Assembly: GCF_001281485.1 (NCBI RefSeq)
Contig: NZ_CP012669.1
Span: forward strand, 806,001 to 870,000
Source of the DNA: Altererythrobacter epoxidivorans
GTDB lineage: Bacteria; Pseudomonadota; Alphaproteobacteria; Sphingomonadales; Sphingomonadaceae
Direction of reading: 5' to 3'
Length of the DNA stretch: 64,000 nt
Shown: positions 30,710 through 38,734 of the stretch, one piece after another
How positions within the stretch are numbered: the stretch's first letter is position 1
Layout: each line of letters starts with the position of its first letter
Program-made: the position numbers and the translations under genes
The notes under the pieces: model-generated
What the model saw: only the letters and a program-made list of their open reading frames with translations
What the model was told of the DNA's origin: nothing
Databases searched by the model: none

Positions 30710-31696
30710 ATGGCGACCCATCGCACCAAGATGCTCATTATCGGCTCAGGCCCGGCTGGCTATTCCGCCGCGATTTATGGCGCGCGCGCAATGCTCGAAC
30801 CGATCGTCGTGCAGGGTTTGCAGCCCGGTGGACAGCTGACGATCACCACCGATGTAGAGAACTATCCCGGCTTTGCCGATGTCATCCAGGGCCCCTGGCT
30901 GATGGAGCAAATGCAGAAGCAGGCCGAGCATGTGGGCACGCGCATGATGTGGGACACGATCGTCTCGGTCGATCTCGACAGCGGGCCACCCTATCGCGCG
31001 GTGGGTGACAGCGGTGACGAATACATCGGCGATACGCTGGTTATCTGCACCGGCGCCCAAGCGAAATGGCTGGGCGTGCCAGGGGAACAGGAGCTTGGCG
31101 GCAAGGGCGTTTCTGCCTGTGCGACCTGCGACGGGTTTTTCTATCGCGGCAAGAAGGTTGCCGTGATCGGCGGCGGCAACACTGCTGTTGAAGAAGCGCT
31201 GTACCTGACCAATCACTCGGATGACGTGACCCTGATCCATCGCCGCGACGAATTGCGCGCGGAGAAGATCCTGCAGGATCGCCTGTTCAAGTCGGACAAG
31301 ATATCGACGCTATGGAACAAGACGGTCGACCGTTTCGAAGCGGCCGAAAACGGCACGCTTGCGCATATCGTGCTGAAAGATACGGAGACCGGTGAGGAAT
31401 CGACCCTGGAAGTCGACGGTGCATTTGTCGCCATCGGCCACGCTCCGTCGACCGAACTGTTCAAGGGCAAGCTCCCGCTCGACGATAGCGGCTATCTCCT
31501 GACCGAGCCAGGCAGTCCGAAGACAGAAAAGCCGGGCGTTTTCGCAGCCGGCGACGTGACCGATCACACCTATCGCCAGGCGGTGACCGCAGCAGGCATG
31601 GGTTGCATGGCCGCGCTCGATGCAGAGCGCTTTCTTTCGGGCCTCGAGATCGACCTCGACGGCCATGCGCACGCCGCAACCGAGGCTGCCGAATAG
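30710..31696 (+). CDS. trxB: thioredoxin-disulfide reductase
   Basis: An FAD enzyme that passes electrons from NADPH to thioredoxin. The 328-residue protein has the FAD motif GSGPAG at 12-17, the redox disulfide CATC at 137-140 and the NADPH motif GGGNTA at 154-159; FAAGDVTDHTYRQ near the C-terminus closes the FAD site. A hairpin terminator follows 12 bp after the stop. Confidence 0.96.
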   Translation: MATHRTKMLIIGSGPAGYSAAIYGARAMLEPIVVQGLQPGGQLTITTDVENYPGFADVIQGPWLMEQMQKQAEHVGTRMMWDTIVSVDLDSGPPYRAVGDSGDEYIGDTLVICTGAQAKWLGVPGEQELGGKGVSACATCDGFFYRGKKVAVIGGGNTAVEEALYLTNHSDDVTLIHRRDELRAEKILQDRLFKSDKISTLWNKTVDRFEAAENGTLAHIVLKDTETGEESTLEVDGAFVAIGHAPSTELFKGKLPLDDSGYLLTEPGSPKTEKPGVFAAGDVTDHTYRQAVTAAGMGCMAALDAERFLSGLEIDLDGHAHAATEAAE

Positions 31697-31707
31697 ACTG
31701 GCCTTGT

Positions 31708-31734
31708 GAGAGGCCCCCGCGAAAGGGGCCTCTC
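31708..31734 (+). terminator. hairpin terminator between trxB and the MAPEG genes
   Basis: GAGAGGCCCC at 31708-31717 pairs with GGGGCCTCTC at 31725-31734 in a perfect 10-bp stem. The T-run after it is short and displaced (AAAGCTTTT). Because trxB and the MAPEG genes converge here, it could serve both strands. Confidence 0.65.
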
Positions 31735-31747
31735 CAAAGCTTTTGCC

Positions 31748-32182
31748 CTAGATCTCGAAGACCGCAAAGGTCGCGCTGAAGATCAGCGCGATCAGGACGA
31801 TGCTCGACACGGCGAAAAGGATGAAGCGCACCATCACCTTGTTGGCGGTGGCCTGCACCAGCGAGTGCATGATGCGAAGCCCGACATAGATCCATGCCAG
31901 CAGCGCGTTCATTCCGTCGCCCAAGCCGATGATCGCAAGGACGATCGCGATTGCATAGAACACGGTCGGCTGTTCGTGCAGGTGGTTGTAGTTGTCAGCC
32001 TTCCAGCTCACCTCGTCGGGGAGTTTCTCGCGCAGGCTGGCGCCCGTGGAGCCGACCAGCCTGGTGCCGTCGATACCTGCCGCGCTCATTGCGGGAATGC
32101 GCGTCGCGTACATCCAGACCCACATCACCATGGTCCAGATTGCCAATACGACGACAGGTTGAAGAATGGCCATTCCGATCAT
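31748..32182 (-). CDS. MAPEG family membrane protein
   Basis: A 144-residue four-helix membrane protein of the MAPEG (eicosanoid/glutathione-metabolism) fold. DNYNHLHEQPTVFYA near residue 65-80 is the family signature, followed by AWIYVGLRIMHSLVQA. The ATG overlaps the stop of the second MAPEG gene (ATGA). Activity is unknown for most bacterial members; glutathione-dependent detoxification is inferred only. Confidence 0.88.
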   Translation of the reverse strand: MIGMAILQPVVVLAIWTMVMWVWMYATRIPAMSAAGIDGTRLVGSTGASLREKLPDEVSWKADNYNHLHEQPTVFYAIAIVLAIIGLGDGMNALLAWIYVGLRIMHSLVQATANKVMVRFILFAVSSIVLIALIFSATFAVFEI

Positions 32183-32625
32183 GCGAGAACTCCGGGGTCT
32201 GCGAAGAGGGTGAGCGCGATTGCGCGATAGGCGAGATAGACCAGCGCGAACGTCGAGATCAGGAAGATCAGCAGGCGCACCGGCACGACATTGACCATGG
32301 CCTGCCACAGCGAGTGGACGATGCGCAGGCCGACGTAGATCCACGCAGCCAGCACGTCACCCGATTGCGCGCCGAGCATCGCGATGATCACGACCGTCGC
32401 GTAGAAAATCGTCGGCTGTTCCATCAAATGATTGTAATTGTGAGCCTTCCACTGGAGGCTGTCGGGAAGGACGCCGTCGAGGTCCTGGCCGCGGCCACCG
32501 GGCTTGGCATTTTTCATCGCGCCCGATTTGGCGAGTGCCGGAAGGCGGGTTCCAGCCATCCAGAACAGCATCACCAGTGACCAGGCGACCAGCACCGCTG
32601 CCGGTGCGAGCATTTGAGCTTGCAT
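32179..32625 (-). CDS. MAPEG family membrane protein, tandem paralogue
   Basis: A 148-residue paralogue of the following gene, with HNYNHLMEQPTIFYATVV and AAWIYVGLRIVHSLWQA in matching positions. GGGAGGG precedes the ATG at 32625. The two proteins could form mixed trimers; this is inference from the fold, which is trimeric in characterised members. It is separated from the dehydratase gene by 65 bp. Confidence 0.88.
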   Translation of the reverse strand: MQAQMLAPAAVLVAWSLVMLFWMAGTRLPALAKSGAMKNAKPGGRGQDLDGVLPDSLQWKAHNYNHLMEQPTIFYATVVIIAMLGAQSGDVLAAWIYVGLRIVHSLWQAMVNVVPVRLLIFLISTFALVYLAYRAIALTLFADPGVLA

Positions 32626-32690
32626 TGAATCCCTCCCGTTAAGATGCCGCGAAACTGCTGGCGGCAATTCCAATTGTCAAATGCAACGCA

Positions 32691-33647
32691 TCATCCTTCG
32701 GCTATCGTCTGCGCAAAAGCGGCCGGATCGGCATTTCCGCCTGTCAGCATCACGACGGTCCCGTCATCGACCGGGACCTTGCCGGCGATGACCGCGGCAA
32801 GGGCTGCTGCGCCGCCAGGTTCGACCACGAGACGCAGCTTCGAGAATGCGAAGCGCTGCGCCGCGCGAACCTCGTCGTCGGTCACCACCACGCCGGGTTC
32901 GGAGCGTCCGAGCAGTACGTCGAGATTGATCTGCTTTGTCGCGAGCGGCTGGAGCGCATCGCAGATCGTCTTCGGCGGATTGGGCGAAGCAGGGACAATT
33001 TCCCCTGCCGCCAGCGATTGCCCGACCTGGTCCCACCCGAGCGGTTCGACCGGGATGATCTCGCTTTCAGGGCAGGCGAGGGCCAGCCCGGCAGTCAGTC
33101 CTCCACCCCCGCAGCATGCAACAAGGCGCGATGGTGCCCGGCCCAGCTGCTGCGCGATTTCGATCCCCGCGCTGCCCTGGCCTTCGATCACCCACGGATC
33201 GCCGAACGCATGGACGAGCGTTCCGCCGCGCTCGGCAAGCACATTGGCTGCCACTGCGTCGCGATCTTCGCCCGGACGCTGGTAGAGGACGATCTCGGCC
33301 CCGAGTGCCCGCGTTGCATCGAGTTTCACCTGCGGCGCATCGTGCGGCATCACGATTACGGCCGGAATGCCGAGCCGTTTTGCCGCCCAGGCGATGCCTT
33401 GCGCATGGTTGCCCGATGAAACGGCGACCACGCCGCGGCGTCGATCTTCTTCGCTGAGAGCGGAGAGCCTGTGCCACGCACCGCGGATCTTGAAGGCACC
33501 TATCGGCTGGAGCACCTCCGCCTTTACCCAGAACCGCTGGCCGGCGATCTCTGCAGTCAGCAGCGGGGTAGGGGGCAGGATCGCGGCAACCTTCGCCGCA
33601 GCTTCGATCACGCCCTCGCGGGTCGGTCGTCTTTGTGCCTCGCTCAT
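32691..33647 (-). CDS. threonine/serine dehydratase-like PLP enzyme
   Basis: A 318-residue fold-type II PLP protein. The internal lysine is K53 in QPIGAFKIRGA; SSGNHAQGIAWAAKRLGIP follows and the glycine-rich phosphate-binding CCGGGGLTAG is at about 180. Length and the lack of a C-terminal regulatory domain fit catabolic threonine dehydratase or serine racemase rather than biosynthetic IlvA. Substrate not resolvable from sequence. Confidence 0.88.
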   Translation of the reverse strand: MSEAQRRPTREGVIEAAAKVAAILPPTPLLTAEIAGQRFWVKAEVLQPIGAFKIRGAWHRLSALSEEDRRRGVVAVSSGNHAQGIAWAAKRLGIPAVIVMPHDAPQVKLDATRALGAEIVLYQRPGEDRDAVAANVLAERGGTLVHAFGDPWVIEGQGSAGIEIAQQLGRAPSRLVACCGGGGLTAGLALACPESEIIPVEPLGWDQVGQSLAAGEIVPASPNPPKTICDALQPLATKQINLDVLLGRSEPGVVVTDDEVRAAQRFAFSKLRLVVEPGGAAALAAVIAGKVPVDDGTVVMLTGGNADPAAFAQTIAEG

Positions 33648-33664
33648 GTGCGAAGTCCTACGCG

Positions 33665-33682
33665 ATGGAACACATGGAACAC
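33665..33682 (+). repeat. perfect tandem duplication of a 9-mer
   Basis: ATGGAACAC occurs twice back to back, 18 bp upstream of the dehydratase start and about 157 bp upstream of the carboxyspermidine dehydrogenase. It lies in the 191-bp divergent gap and could be a direct-repeat binding site. Confidence 0.5.
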
Positions 33683-33838
33683 AGTCCTGGCACTGGAATC
33701 ATCCGCAGTTTTCGGTGAGTTTTCGTCCATCGGGCACGATTATCGCGATGATCGCTGGGTAGGAAATCCCGGATCGATTTACGCATCCGATGCATTGCAT
33801 TAGAGCGCCCACAAGATTCGTTTCCGGAGAAACAAAAC

Positions 33839-35062
33839 ATGTCGACAGTCCCCTCAACCGTGCTGGTCATCGGTGCCGGTGGCGTCAGCTCGGTCTGCGT
33901 CCACAAAATGGCGATGAACGCCGACATCTTTGGCGATATCCACCTCGCCAGCCGCACCAAGTCGAAATGCGACGCGATTGCCGCGAGCGTGAAAGAGCGT
34001 ACCGGCCAGGAAGTCAGCACTTACGAGATCGATGCCGAGGAAGTCCCGGCGATGGTCAATTTGATCCGCAAGGTTCAGCCGAGCCTCGTCGTCAACCTCG
34101 CGCTGCCGTACCAGGACCTGCCGATCATGGACGCCTGCCTCGAAGCGGGCGTGAGCTATCTCGATACCGCGAACTACGAGCCCAAGGACGAGGCCAAGTT
34201 CGAATACCACTGGCAGTGGGCCTATCACGACCGATTCAAGGATGCCGGCCTGATGGCGCTGCTCGGTTCGGGCTTCGATCCGGGCGTGACCAGCGTGTTC
34301 ACCATGTGGCTGAAGAAGCACAAGCTGAAGACCATCCGCCAGCTCGACATTCTCGACTGCAACGGCGGCGATCACGGTCAGGCCTTTGCCACCAACTTCA
34401 ACCCGGAAATCAACATCCGCGAAGTGACTGCGCCCGCGCGGCACTGGGAAAACGGCGAGTTCGTCGAAACCCCGGCGATGGGCAAGAAAGTCGAATTCGA
34501 CTTCGAGGGCGTCGGCCCCAAGAACATGTACATGATGTATCACGAGGAGCTGGAGAGCCTCGCCAAGTTCAATCCCGAGCTTGAGCGCGCGCGCTTCTGG
34601 ATGACCTTCGGCGATGAATACATCAAGCACCTGACCGTGCTGCAGAACGTCGGCATGACGCGGATCGACCCGATCAAGTACAAGGGCAAGGAAATCATCC
34701 CGCTGCAGTTCCTCGCAGCCGTCCTGCCCAAGCCTGAAACTCTGGGCGAGACGACCAAGGGCAACACCAATATCGGCGTCATCGCCACCGGCGAAGCGCT
34801 CGACGGGTCAGGCGAGAAAACCTTCTACATCAACAACATCTGCAGCCATGAGGCGGCTTACGAGGAAACCGGCAACCAGGCCGTATCCTACACCACCGGC
34901 GTGCCCGCGATGATCGGTTCGGCCATGATGGTCACCGGCAAGTGGGCAGGCGACGGTGTATTCAACATGGAACAGATGGACCCCGATCCCTTCATGGACA
35001 TGCTCAACGAACACGGCCTGCCCTGGCAGGTGAAGGAAATGGACGGTCCAGTCGACTTCTGA
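33839..35062 (+). CDS. carboxyspermidine (carboxynorspermidine) dehydrogenase
   Basis: A 407-residue saccharopine-dehydrogenase-like enzyme. Motifs: Rossmann IGAGGVSSVC at 11-20, NLALPYQD, YLDTANYEPKDEAKFEYHWQW-region (shortened: YLDTANYEP), GSGFDPGVTSVFTMW. In bacteria with this protein it reductively condenses aspartate semialdehyde with a diamine (putrescine or diaminopropane). Genes for the matching decarboxylase and ornithine decarboxylase lie downstream, so spermidine is the likely product. The stop overlaps a lipoprotein gene (TGATG). Confidence 0.92.
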   Translation: MSTVPSTVLVIGAGGVSSVCVHKMAMNADIFGDIHLASRTKSKCDAIAASVKERTGQEVSTYEIDAEEVPAMVNLIRKVQPSLVVNLALPYQDLPIMDACLEAGVSYLDTANYEPKDEAKFEYHWQWAYHDRFKDAGLMALLGSGFDPGVTSVFTMWLKKHKLKTIRQLDILDCNGGDHGQAFATNFNPEINIREVTAPARHWENGEFVETPAMGKKVEFDFEGVGPKNMYMMYHEELESLAKFNPELERARFWMTFGDEYIKHLTVLQNVGMTRIDPIKYKGKEIIPLQFLAAVLPKPETLGETTKGNTNIGVIATGEALDGSGEKTFYINNICSHEAAYEETGNQAVSYTTGVPAMIGSAMMVTGKWAGDGVFNMEQMDPDPFMDMLNEHGLPWQVKEMDGPVDF

Positions 35063-35451
35063 TGCCATTCCGAATCTTTCTTGTGCTCGTTTTCGCAGCC
35101 TGCGGATTGGTCGCATGTCGCTCATCACTTGATGAAAGCGTCCAGGCGTATCAGGCTGAAGAGTGGCGAAAGGTTTCGGACGAAGATCGAAAAATTTGTG
35201 CCTCGAATGGAGGGGCCTACGAAGCGGTCGGTATGGTTGGCGCTCCGAGTTGTGTCGTTCCCTACCTGGATGCGGGTAAAGCCTGCCGCGATTCCAGTGA
35301 TTGTGAAGGAAAATGTACGGTGGAACTCTCGAACAACCGGAAATTGGACGGGAATCGGACGAGCGGATTTTGCGAAGTTAATAATGCGCATTTTGGATGC
35401 TTCGCCGAAATTTTGGATGGTGTTGAGCAGCCGGGACTTTGCGTAGACTGA
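35062..35451 (+). CDS. cysteine-rich lipoprotein coupled into the polyamine operon
   Basis: A 129-residue lipoprotein with signal sequence and lipobox LVAC (C19). The mature part has eight cysteines, several in a GKACRDSSDCEGKC pattern and ending FGCFAE and PGLCVD, which should form four disulfides in the periplasm. It overlaps the dehydrogenase stop and the decarboxylase start, both as TGATG, so ribosomes pass directly between the three genes. Its DNA is visibly richer in A and T than its neighbours. Function unknown; small proteins of this kind occur elsewhere in sphingomonads (from memory). Confidence 0.85.
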   Translation: MPFRIFLVLVFAACGLVACRSSLDESVQAYQAEEWRKVSDEDRKICASNGGAYEAVGMVGAPSCVVPYLDAGKACRDSSDCEGKCTVELSNNRKLDGNRTSGFCEVNNAHFGCFAEILDGVEQPGLCVD

Positions 35452-36629
35452 TGGAAACCAAAGCCGGCGATCCGGGCGCATTCGCCCATTTTGACCTGAA
35501 CCGGGTCGATAGCCCTGCCTTCGTGGTGGACGCGGCGAAGCTGCGCGCGAACTGCCAGATCCTCGCCGACGTCCGCGATGCGGCCGACATCAAGGTGCTG
35601 GCCGCGTTGAAGGCGTTTTCCATGTGGTCGGTTGCGCCGATCATCGGCGAGTATCTCGACGGTGTTTGCACCTCCGGCCTGTGGGAAGCTCGGCTGGCCT
35701 CCGAGTTCTACGACGGCGAGATCGCTACATACTCCGCCGCCTTCAAGCCGGACGAGCTGGAAGAGATCTGCCGCCTGTCCGACCACGTGATTTTCAATTC
35801 GCCGGGCCAGCTGCAACGCGCCGCGCTGATCATGGAGCAAGGCAGGGCAACCGGGGGCGATTTCGACGTCGGCCTTCGCATCAATCCGCAGGTGCCGACA
35901 GGCGAAGTGCCGCGATATGATCCATCGTCGCCCGGCTCGCGCCTTGGCTTTCCGCTCGACCAGCTGACCGACGAGCACATGGAGGGCGTGGAGGGCATTC
36001 ATTTCCACAATCTGTGCGAGCAGGACCTCGAGCCACTGCGCCAGACCTGGGACCGCGTGTTCGACGCGATCGAACCCTATTTCGGCCAGCTCAAGTGGTT
36101 CAATATGGGCGGCGGGCATCACATCACCCGCGCCGATTACCAGCGCGAGGAACTGGTCGAATTCCTGCGCGATGCGAAGGAAGACACGGGCGCCGAAATC
36201 TATCTCGAACCCGGAGAAGCCGTCGCGCTCGACGCAGGCATATTGGTCGGCACAATTCTCGACACCGGTTTCAACGAAATGCCGGTCGGTATCACCGACG
36301 TGTCCGCGACCTGCCACATGCCCGATGTGATCGAGGCGCCCTATCGCCCCGCCATGCTGGGCGAGTTGACGGGTGAAGAGCAGATTCCGATCCGGCTGGG
36401 CGGGCCGTCATGCCTCGCAGGCGATGTTATCGGCGATTATCGTTTGCCGGTGCCCGCCGAACCGGGCGCACGTTTCGCCTTCCTCGACCAGGCGCATTAT
36501 TCGATGGTGAAGACCAACACCTTCAATGGGGTGCCGCTGCCTTCGATCTATCTCTGGGATAGCGAAACCGACGGTCTCGAGCTGGTGCGGGAATTCGGAT
36601 ACGAGGATTTCCGAAATCGGCTGAGCTGA
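35451..36629 (+). CDS. nspC: carboxyspermidine (carboxynorspermidine) decarboxylase
   Basis: A 392-residue alanine-racemase-fold PLP enzyme that removes CO2 from carboxyspermidine or carboxynorspermidine. The PLP lysine is K54 in AALKAFSMW; HFHNLCEQD and YLEPGEAVALDAG follow the NspC pattern. ATG at 35451 overlaps the lipoprotein stop. With the dehydrogenase it gives spermidine without S-adenosylmethionine decarboxylase. Confidence 0.93.
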   Translation: METKAGDPGAFAHFDLNRVDSPAFVVDAAKLRANCQILADVRDAADIKVLAALKAFSMWSVAPIIGEYLDGVCTSGLWEARLASEFYDGEIATYSAAFKPDELEEICRLSDHVIFNSPGQLQRAALIMEQGRATGGDFDVGLRINPQVPTGEVPRYDPSSPGSRLGFPLDQLTDEHMEGVEGIHFHNLCEQDLEPLRQTWDRVFDAIEPYFGQLKWFNMGGGHHITRADYQREELVEFLRDAKEDTGAEIYLEPGEAVALDAGILVGTILDTGFNEMPVGITDVSATCHMPDVIEAPYRPAMLGELTGEEQIPIRLGGPSCLAGDVIGDYRLPVPAEPGARFAFLDQAHYSMVKTNTFNGVPLPSIYLWDSETDGLELVREFGYEDFRNRLS

Positions 36630-36714
36630 TCGCCTGGGCAGTTGTGTTGGGTTAACCTCTGCGCTTTACTGTCCGGCAGGAACGGGTCGTTTCCACATTG
36701 GACAGGGGCAATTC

Positions 36715-37215
36715 ATGACATTCAAGTTCGTGGCAGCAGCCGCAATCGCAGCCGCCGTTATTCCGGCGCCAGCCTTGGCGGAAACCACCTATAATCCTGA
36801 CCGCATCGTCAAATCTGTCGAAAACGACGACCTCGTCGCGATCGTCAAGAGCCTCGATCACGAGGTCGTGCAGATCGCAGACGACAGCCGCCTCGTCGGT
36901 GCGAAGGAAAAAGACGGTCTCAGCTACATCCTGATCGGGACCGCTTGCGATGCCAACGGCGTATCGGGCTGCCAGGGTGTGAACATGCAGGTCCGGTGGA
37001 ACGGAAGCTCGGGCATAACCGACGCAAACCTTGCCGAAGCAAATCTCGAATATGCGGCAATTACCTCGTGGTATCTGGCCGACACCGATTCGCTCGGTTT
37101 CAGCCGCTATGTCGTTCTCGATTACGGGATCACGATGGCGAACCTGCGCGAAAATCTGAAGGTCCTTCTCGCGGTTGCGCCCAGGGCGAAAGCGATCGCG
37201 ACGGGAAGCAACTAG
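36715..37215 (+). CDS. YbjN-domain secreted protein
   Basis: A 166-residue protein with a signal peptide at 1-22 (ending PALA) and a YbjN-like domain that resembles secretion-chaperone folds: LVAIVKSLDHEVVQIADD, GTACDANGVSGCQGV with two cysteines close enough to pair, and FSRYVVLDYGITMANLREN. The domain is often found in periplasmic proteins of unknown role. It starts 85 bp after nspC, and the leader of the ornithine decarboxylase gene begins soon after its stop. Confidence 0.82.
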   Translation: MTFKFVAAAAIAAAVIPAPALAETTYNPDRIVKSVENDDLVAIVKSLDHEVVQIADDSRLVGAKEKDGLSYILIGTACDANGVSGCQGVNMQVRWNGSSGITDANLAEANLEYAAITSWYLADTDSLGFSRYVVLDYGITMANLRENLKVLLAVAPRAKAIATGSN

Positions 37216-37385
37216 GGCGTAAATCCCTGTTTCAAACCATGCTCAAGTTCGACGGCCCGTTGCATGCGGGCGCTGAACTTCGGAACATGTGAGGATGGCG
37301 TCGATTGAATCGGCATGAACACCGAAAACGACGCCATTTTTCATTTGCGATTCACCCTGCAGGCCCTATATGCGCGCTTCCGCTG

Positions 37386-37461
37386 CCCCAAGGGGACTTC
37401 CTAACCGCAAGGCAGCTTGTCGTTTCATGGTTTCAAAGAACCGTTTTGGGGGTCCCTTGAG
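37386..37461 (+). ncRNA. structured 5' leader, candidate speF-type motif
   Basis: The leader before the ornithine decarboxylase can fold two ways. CCCCAA at 37386-37391 pairs with TTGGGG at 37446-37451 and buries the GGGGG ribosome site (37448-37452). Alternatively CAAGGGGAC at 37389-37397 pairs with GTCCCTTG at 37452-37459 with one bulged G. A small GGTT/AACC hairpin sits inside. Alphaproteobacteria carry a known speF RNA motif in front of ornithine decarboxylase genes; assignment to it is from position and general shape, not from a covariance search. Confidence 0.6.
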
Positions 37462-38667
37462 TTGCACATCTACCCTGACGCTCGGTCTGTAATTCGCGCT
37501 CTTGCGCCGGACGAGCCTGTTATCCTGAATCGTCCGCACGCCGCCGCGCGCGCTGCCCGTTTCTTCGTCGAGAAGTTTCCGGGCAAGTCGCTGTACGCGG
37601 TGAAGGCGAATCCCACGCCCGACCTGATCGAAGTGCTGTGGGAAGCGGGCATCACCCATTTTGACGTCGCTTCGATTGCCGAAGTGCGCTTGGTGCGCGG
37701 CCTCCTGCCCGATGCGACGCTGTGCTTCATGCACCCGATCAAGACGCCCGGTGCGATCCGCGAGGCGTATCACCAGCACGGTGTTCGGACCTTCAGCCTC
37801 GATAGCGTCGAGGAACTGGAGAAGATCGTCGAGGCGTGCCGCAATCCCGAAACAGGCGAAGCGGCGACCGACTTGCGGCTCGCGGTGCGCCTGCGCGTCT
37901 CGAGCGAATATTCGGAGCTGTCGCTGGCGAGCAAGTTCGGTTGCGACCTGTCGGAAGCGCCGCTGCTGCTCCAGCAAACCCGCCAGCATTGCGACTGGCT
38001 TGGCATCTGCTTCCACGTCGGAAGCCAGGCCATGAGCCCGTTCGCCTATGTCCAGGCGCTTGACCGCACCCGCGCAGCGATTGCCGAAGCTTCGGTCGTG
38101 ATCGACATGATCGATGTCGGCGGCGGTTTCCCGAGCTGGTATCCCGATCTCGAGCCTCCGCCGCTCGAAGATTACTTCCAGATCATCCACCAGCACTTCT
38201 ATGCGCTGCCGATTGCCTACAACGCCGAGTTGTGGTGCGAGCCCGGCCGTGCGCTATCGGCCGAATATTCCTCGATGATCGTGCGCGTTGAGAAGCGTCG
38301 CGGCGAGGAACTCTACATCAACGACGGCGCCTATGGCGCGCTCTATGATGCTGCGCATGTGAACTGGCGTTTCCCTGTTCGTGCGCTGGAAGACGACCTG
38401 CGCGATCCCGATGCGGATTTCGCATTCTACGGCCCGACCTGCGACGATGCGGACTACATGAAGGGTCCGTTCCCGCTTCCGTCGGACATCCAGGCCGGCG
38501 ACTACATCGAGGTCGGAATGCTCGGTGCCTATGGCGCGGCGATGAAGACCGGCTTCAACGGTTTCGGCGATGCGCAACAGGTCGTCGTGACGGATGAGCC
38601 GATGGCCAGCCTTTACGATGGCAGCCGCGCGCGTCCGGAAGTGGACAACGTCGTCAGCCTGCGCTGA
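37462..38667 (+). CDS. ornithine decarboxylase, alanine-racemase fold
   Basis: A 401-residue type III (beta/alpha-barrel) PLP decarboxylase giving putrescine from ornithine. PLP-binding K48 is in LYAVKANPTPDL; FHVGSQ, WCEPGRALSAEYS and GAYGALYD are the other family marks. TTG at 37462 is preferred over TTG at 37417, because GGGGG lies 9 nt upstream and the extra N-terminal residues would overlap a structured leader. Activity on lysine or diaminopimelate cannot be excluded. It completes the spermidine route with the enzymes at 33.8 and 35.5 kb. Confidence 0.9.
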   Translation: MHIYPDARSVIRALAPDEPVILNRPHAAARAARFFVEKFPGKSLYAVKANPTPDLIEVLWEAGITHFDVASIAEVRLVRGLLPDATLCFMHPIKTPGAIREAYHQHGVRTFSLDSVEELEKIVEACRNPETGEAATDLRLAVRLRVSSEYSELSLASKFGCDLSEAPLLLQQTRQHCDWLGICFHVGSQAMSPFAYVQALDRTRAAIAEASVVIDMIDVGGGFPSWYPDLEPPPLEDYFQIIHQHFYALPIAYNAELWCEPGRALSAEYSSMIVRVEKRRGEELYINDGAYGALYDAAHVNWRFPVRALEDDLRDPDADFAFYGPTCDDADYMKGPFPLPSDIQAGDYIEVGMLGAYGAAMKTGFNGFGDAQQVVVTDEPMASLYDGSRARPEVDNVVSLR

Positions 38668-38674
38668 TAGAGGG

Positions 38675-38695
38675 CAGGGCGGCTCAGCCGCCCTG
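38675..38695 (+). terminator. hairpin after the ornithine decarboxylase gene
   Basis: CAGGGCGGC at 38675-38683 and GCCGCCCTG at 38687-38695 form a perfect 9-bp stem with a TCA loop, 8 bp after the stop. No T-run follows, so termination may be weak or need Rho. Confidence 0.55.
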
Positions 38696-38734
38696 TTCGC
38701 ACCACGAATTCAGCTTTTTCGTCGAACCGCTCGA

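Noticed and set aside
34942..35061. Longer start for the Cys-rich lipoprotein
   Set aside because: It would add 40 residues inside the dehydrogenase gene and hide the signal peptide; TGATG coupling at 35062 is clear.
37417..37461. TTG at 37417 as the ornithine decarboxylase start
   Set aside because: The added 15 residues are not family-like and would overlap the structured leader; the TTG at 37462 has GGGGG at 9 nt.
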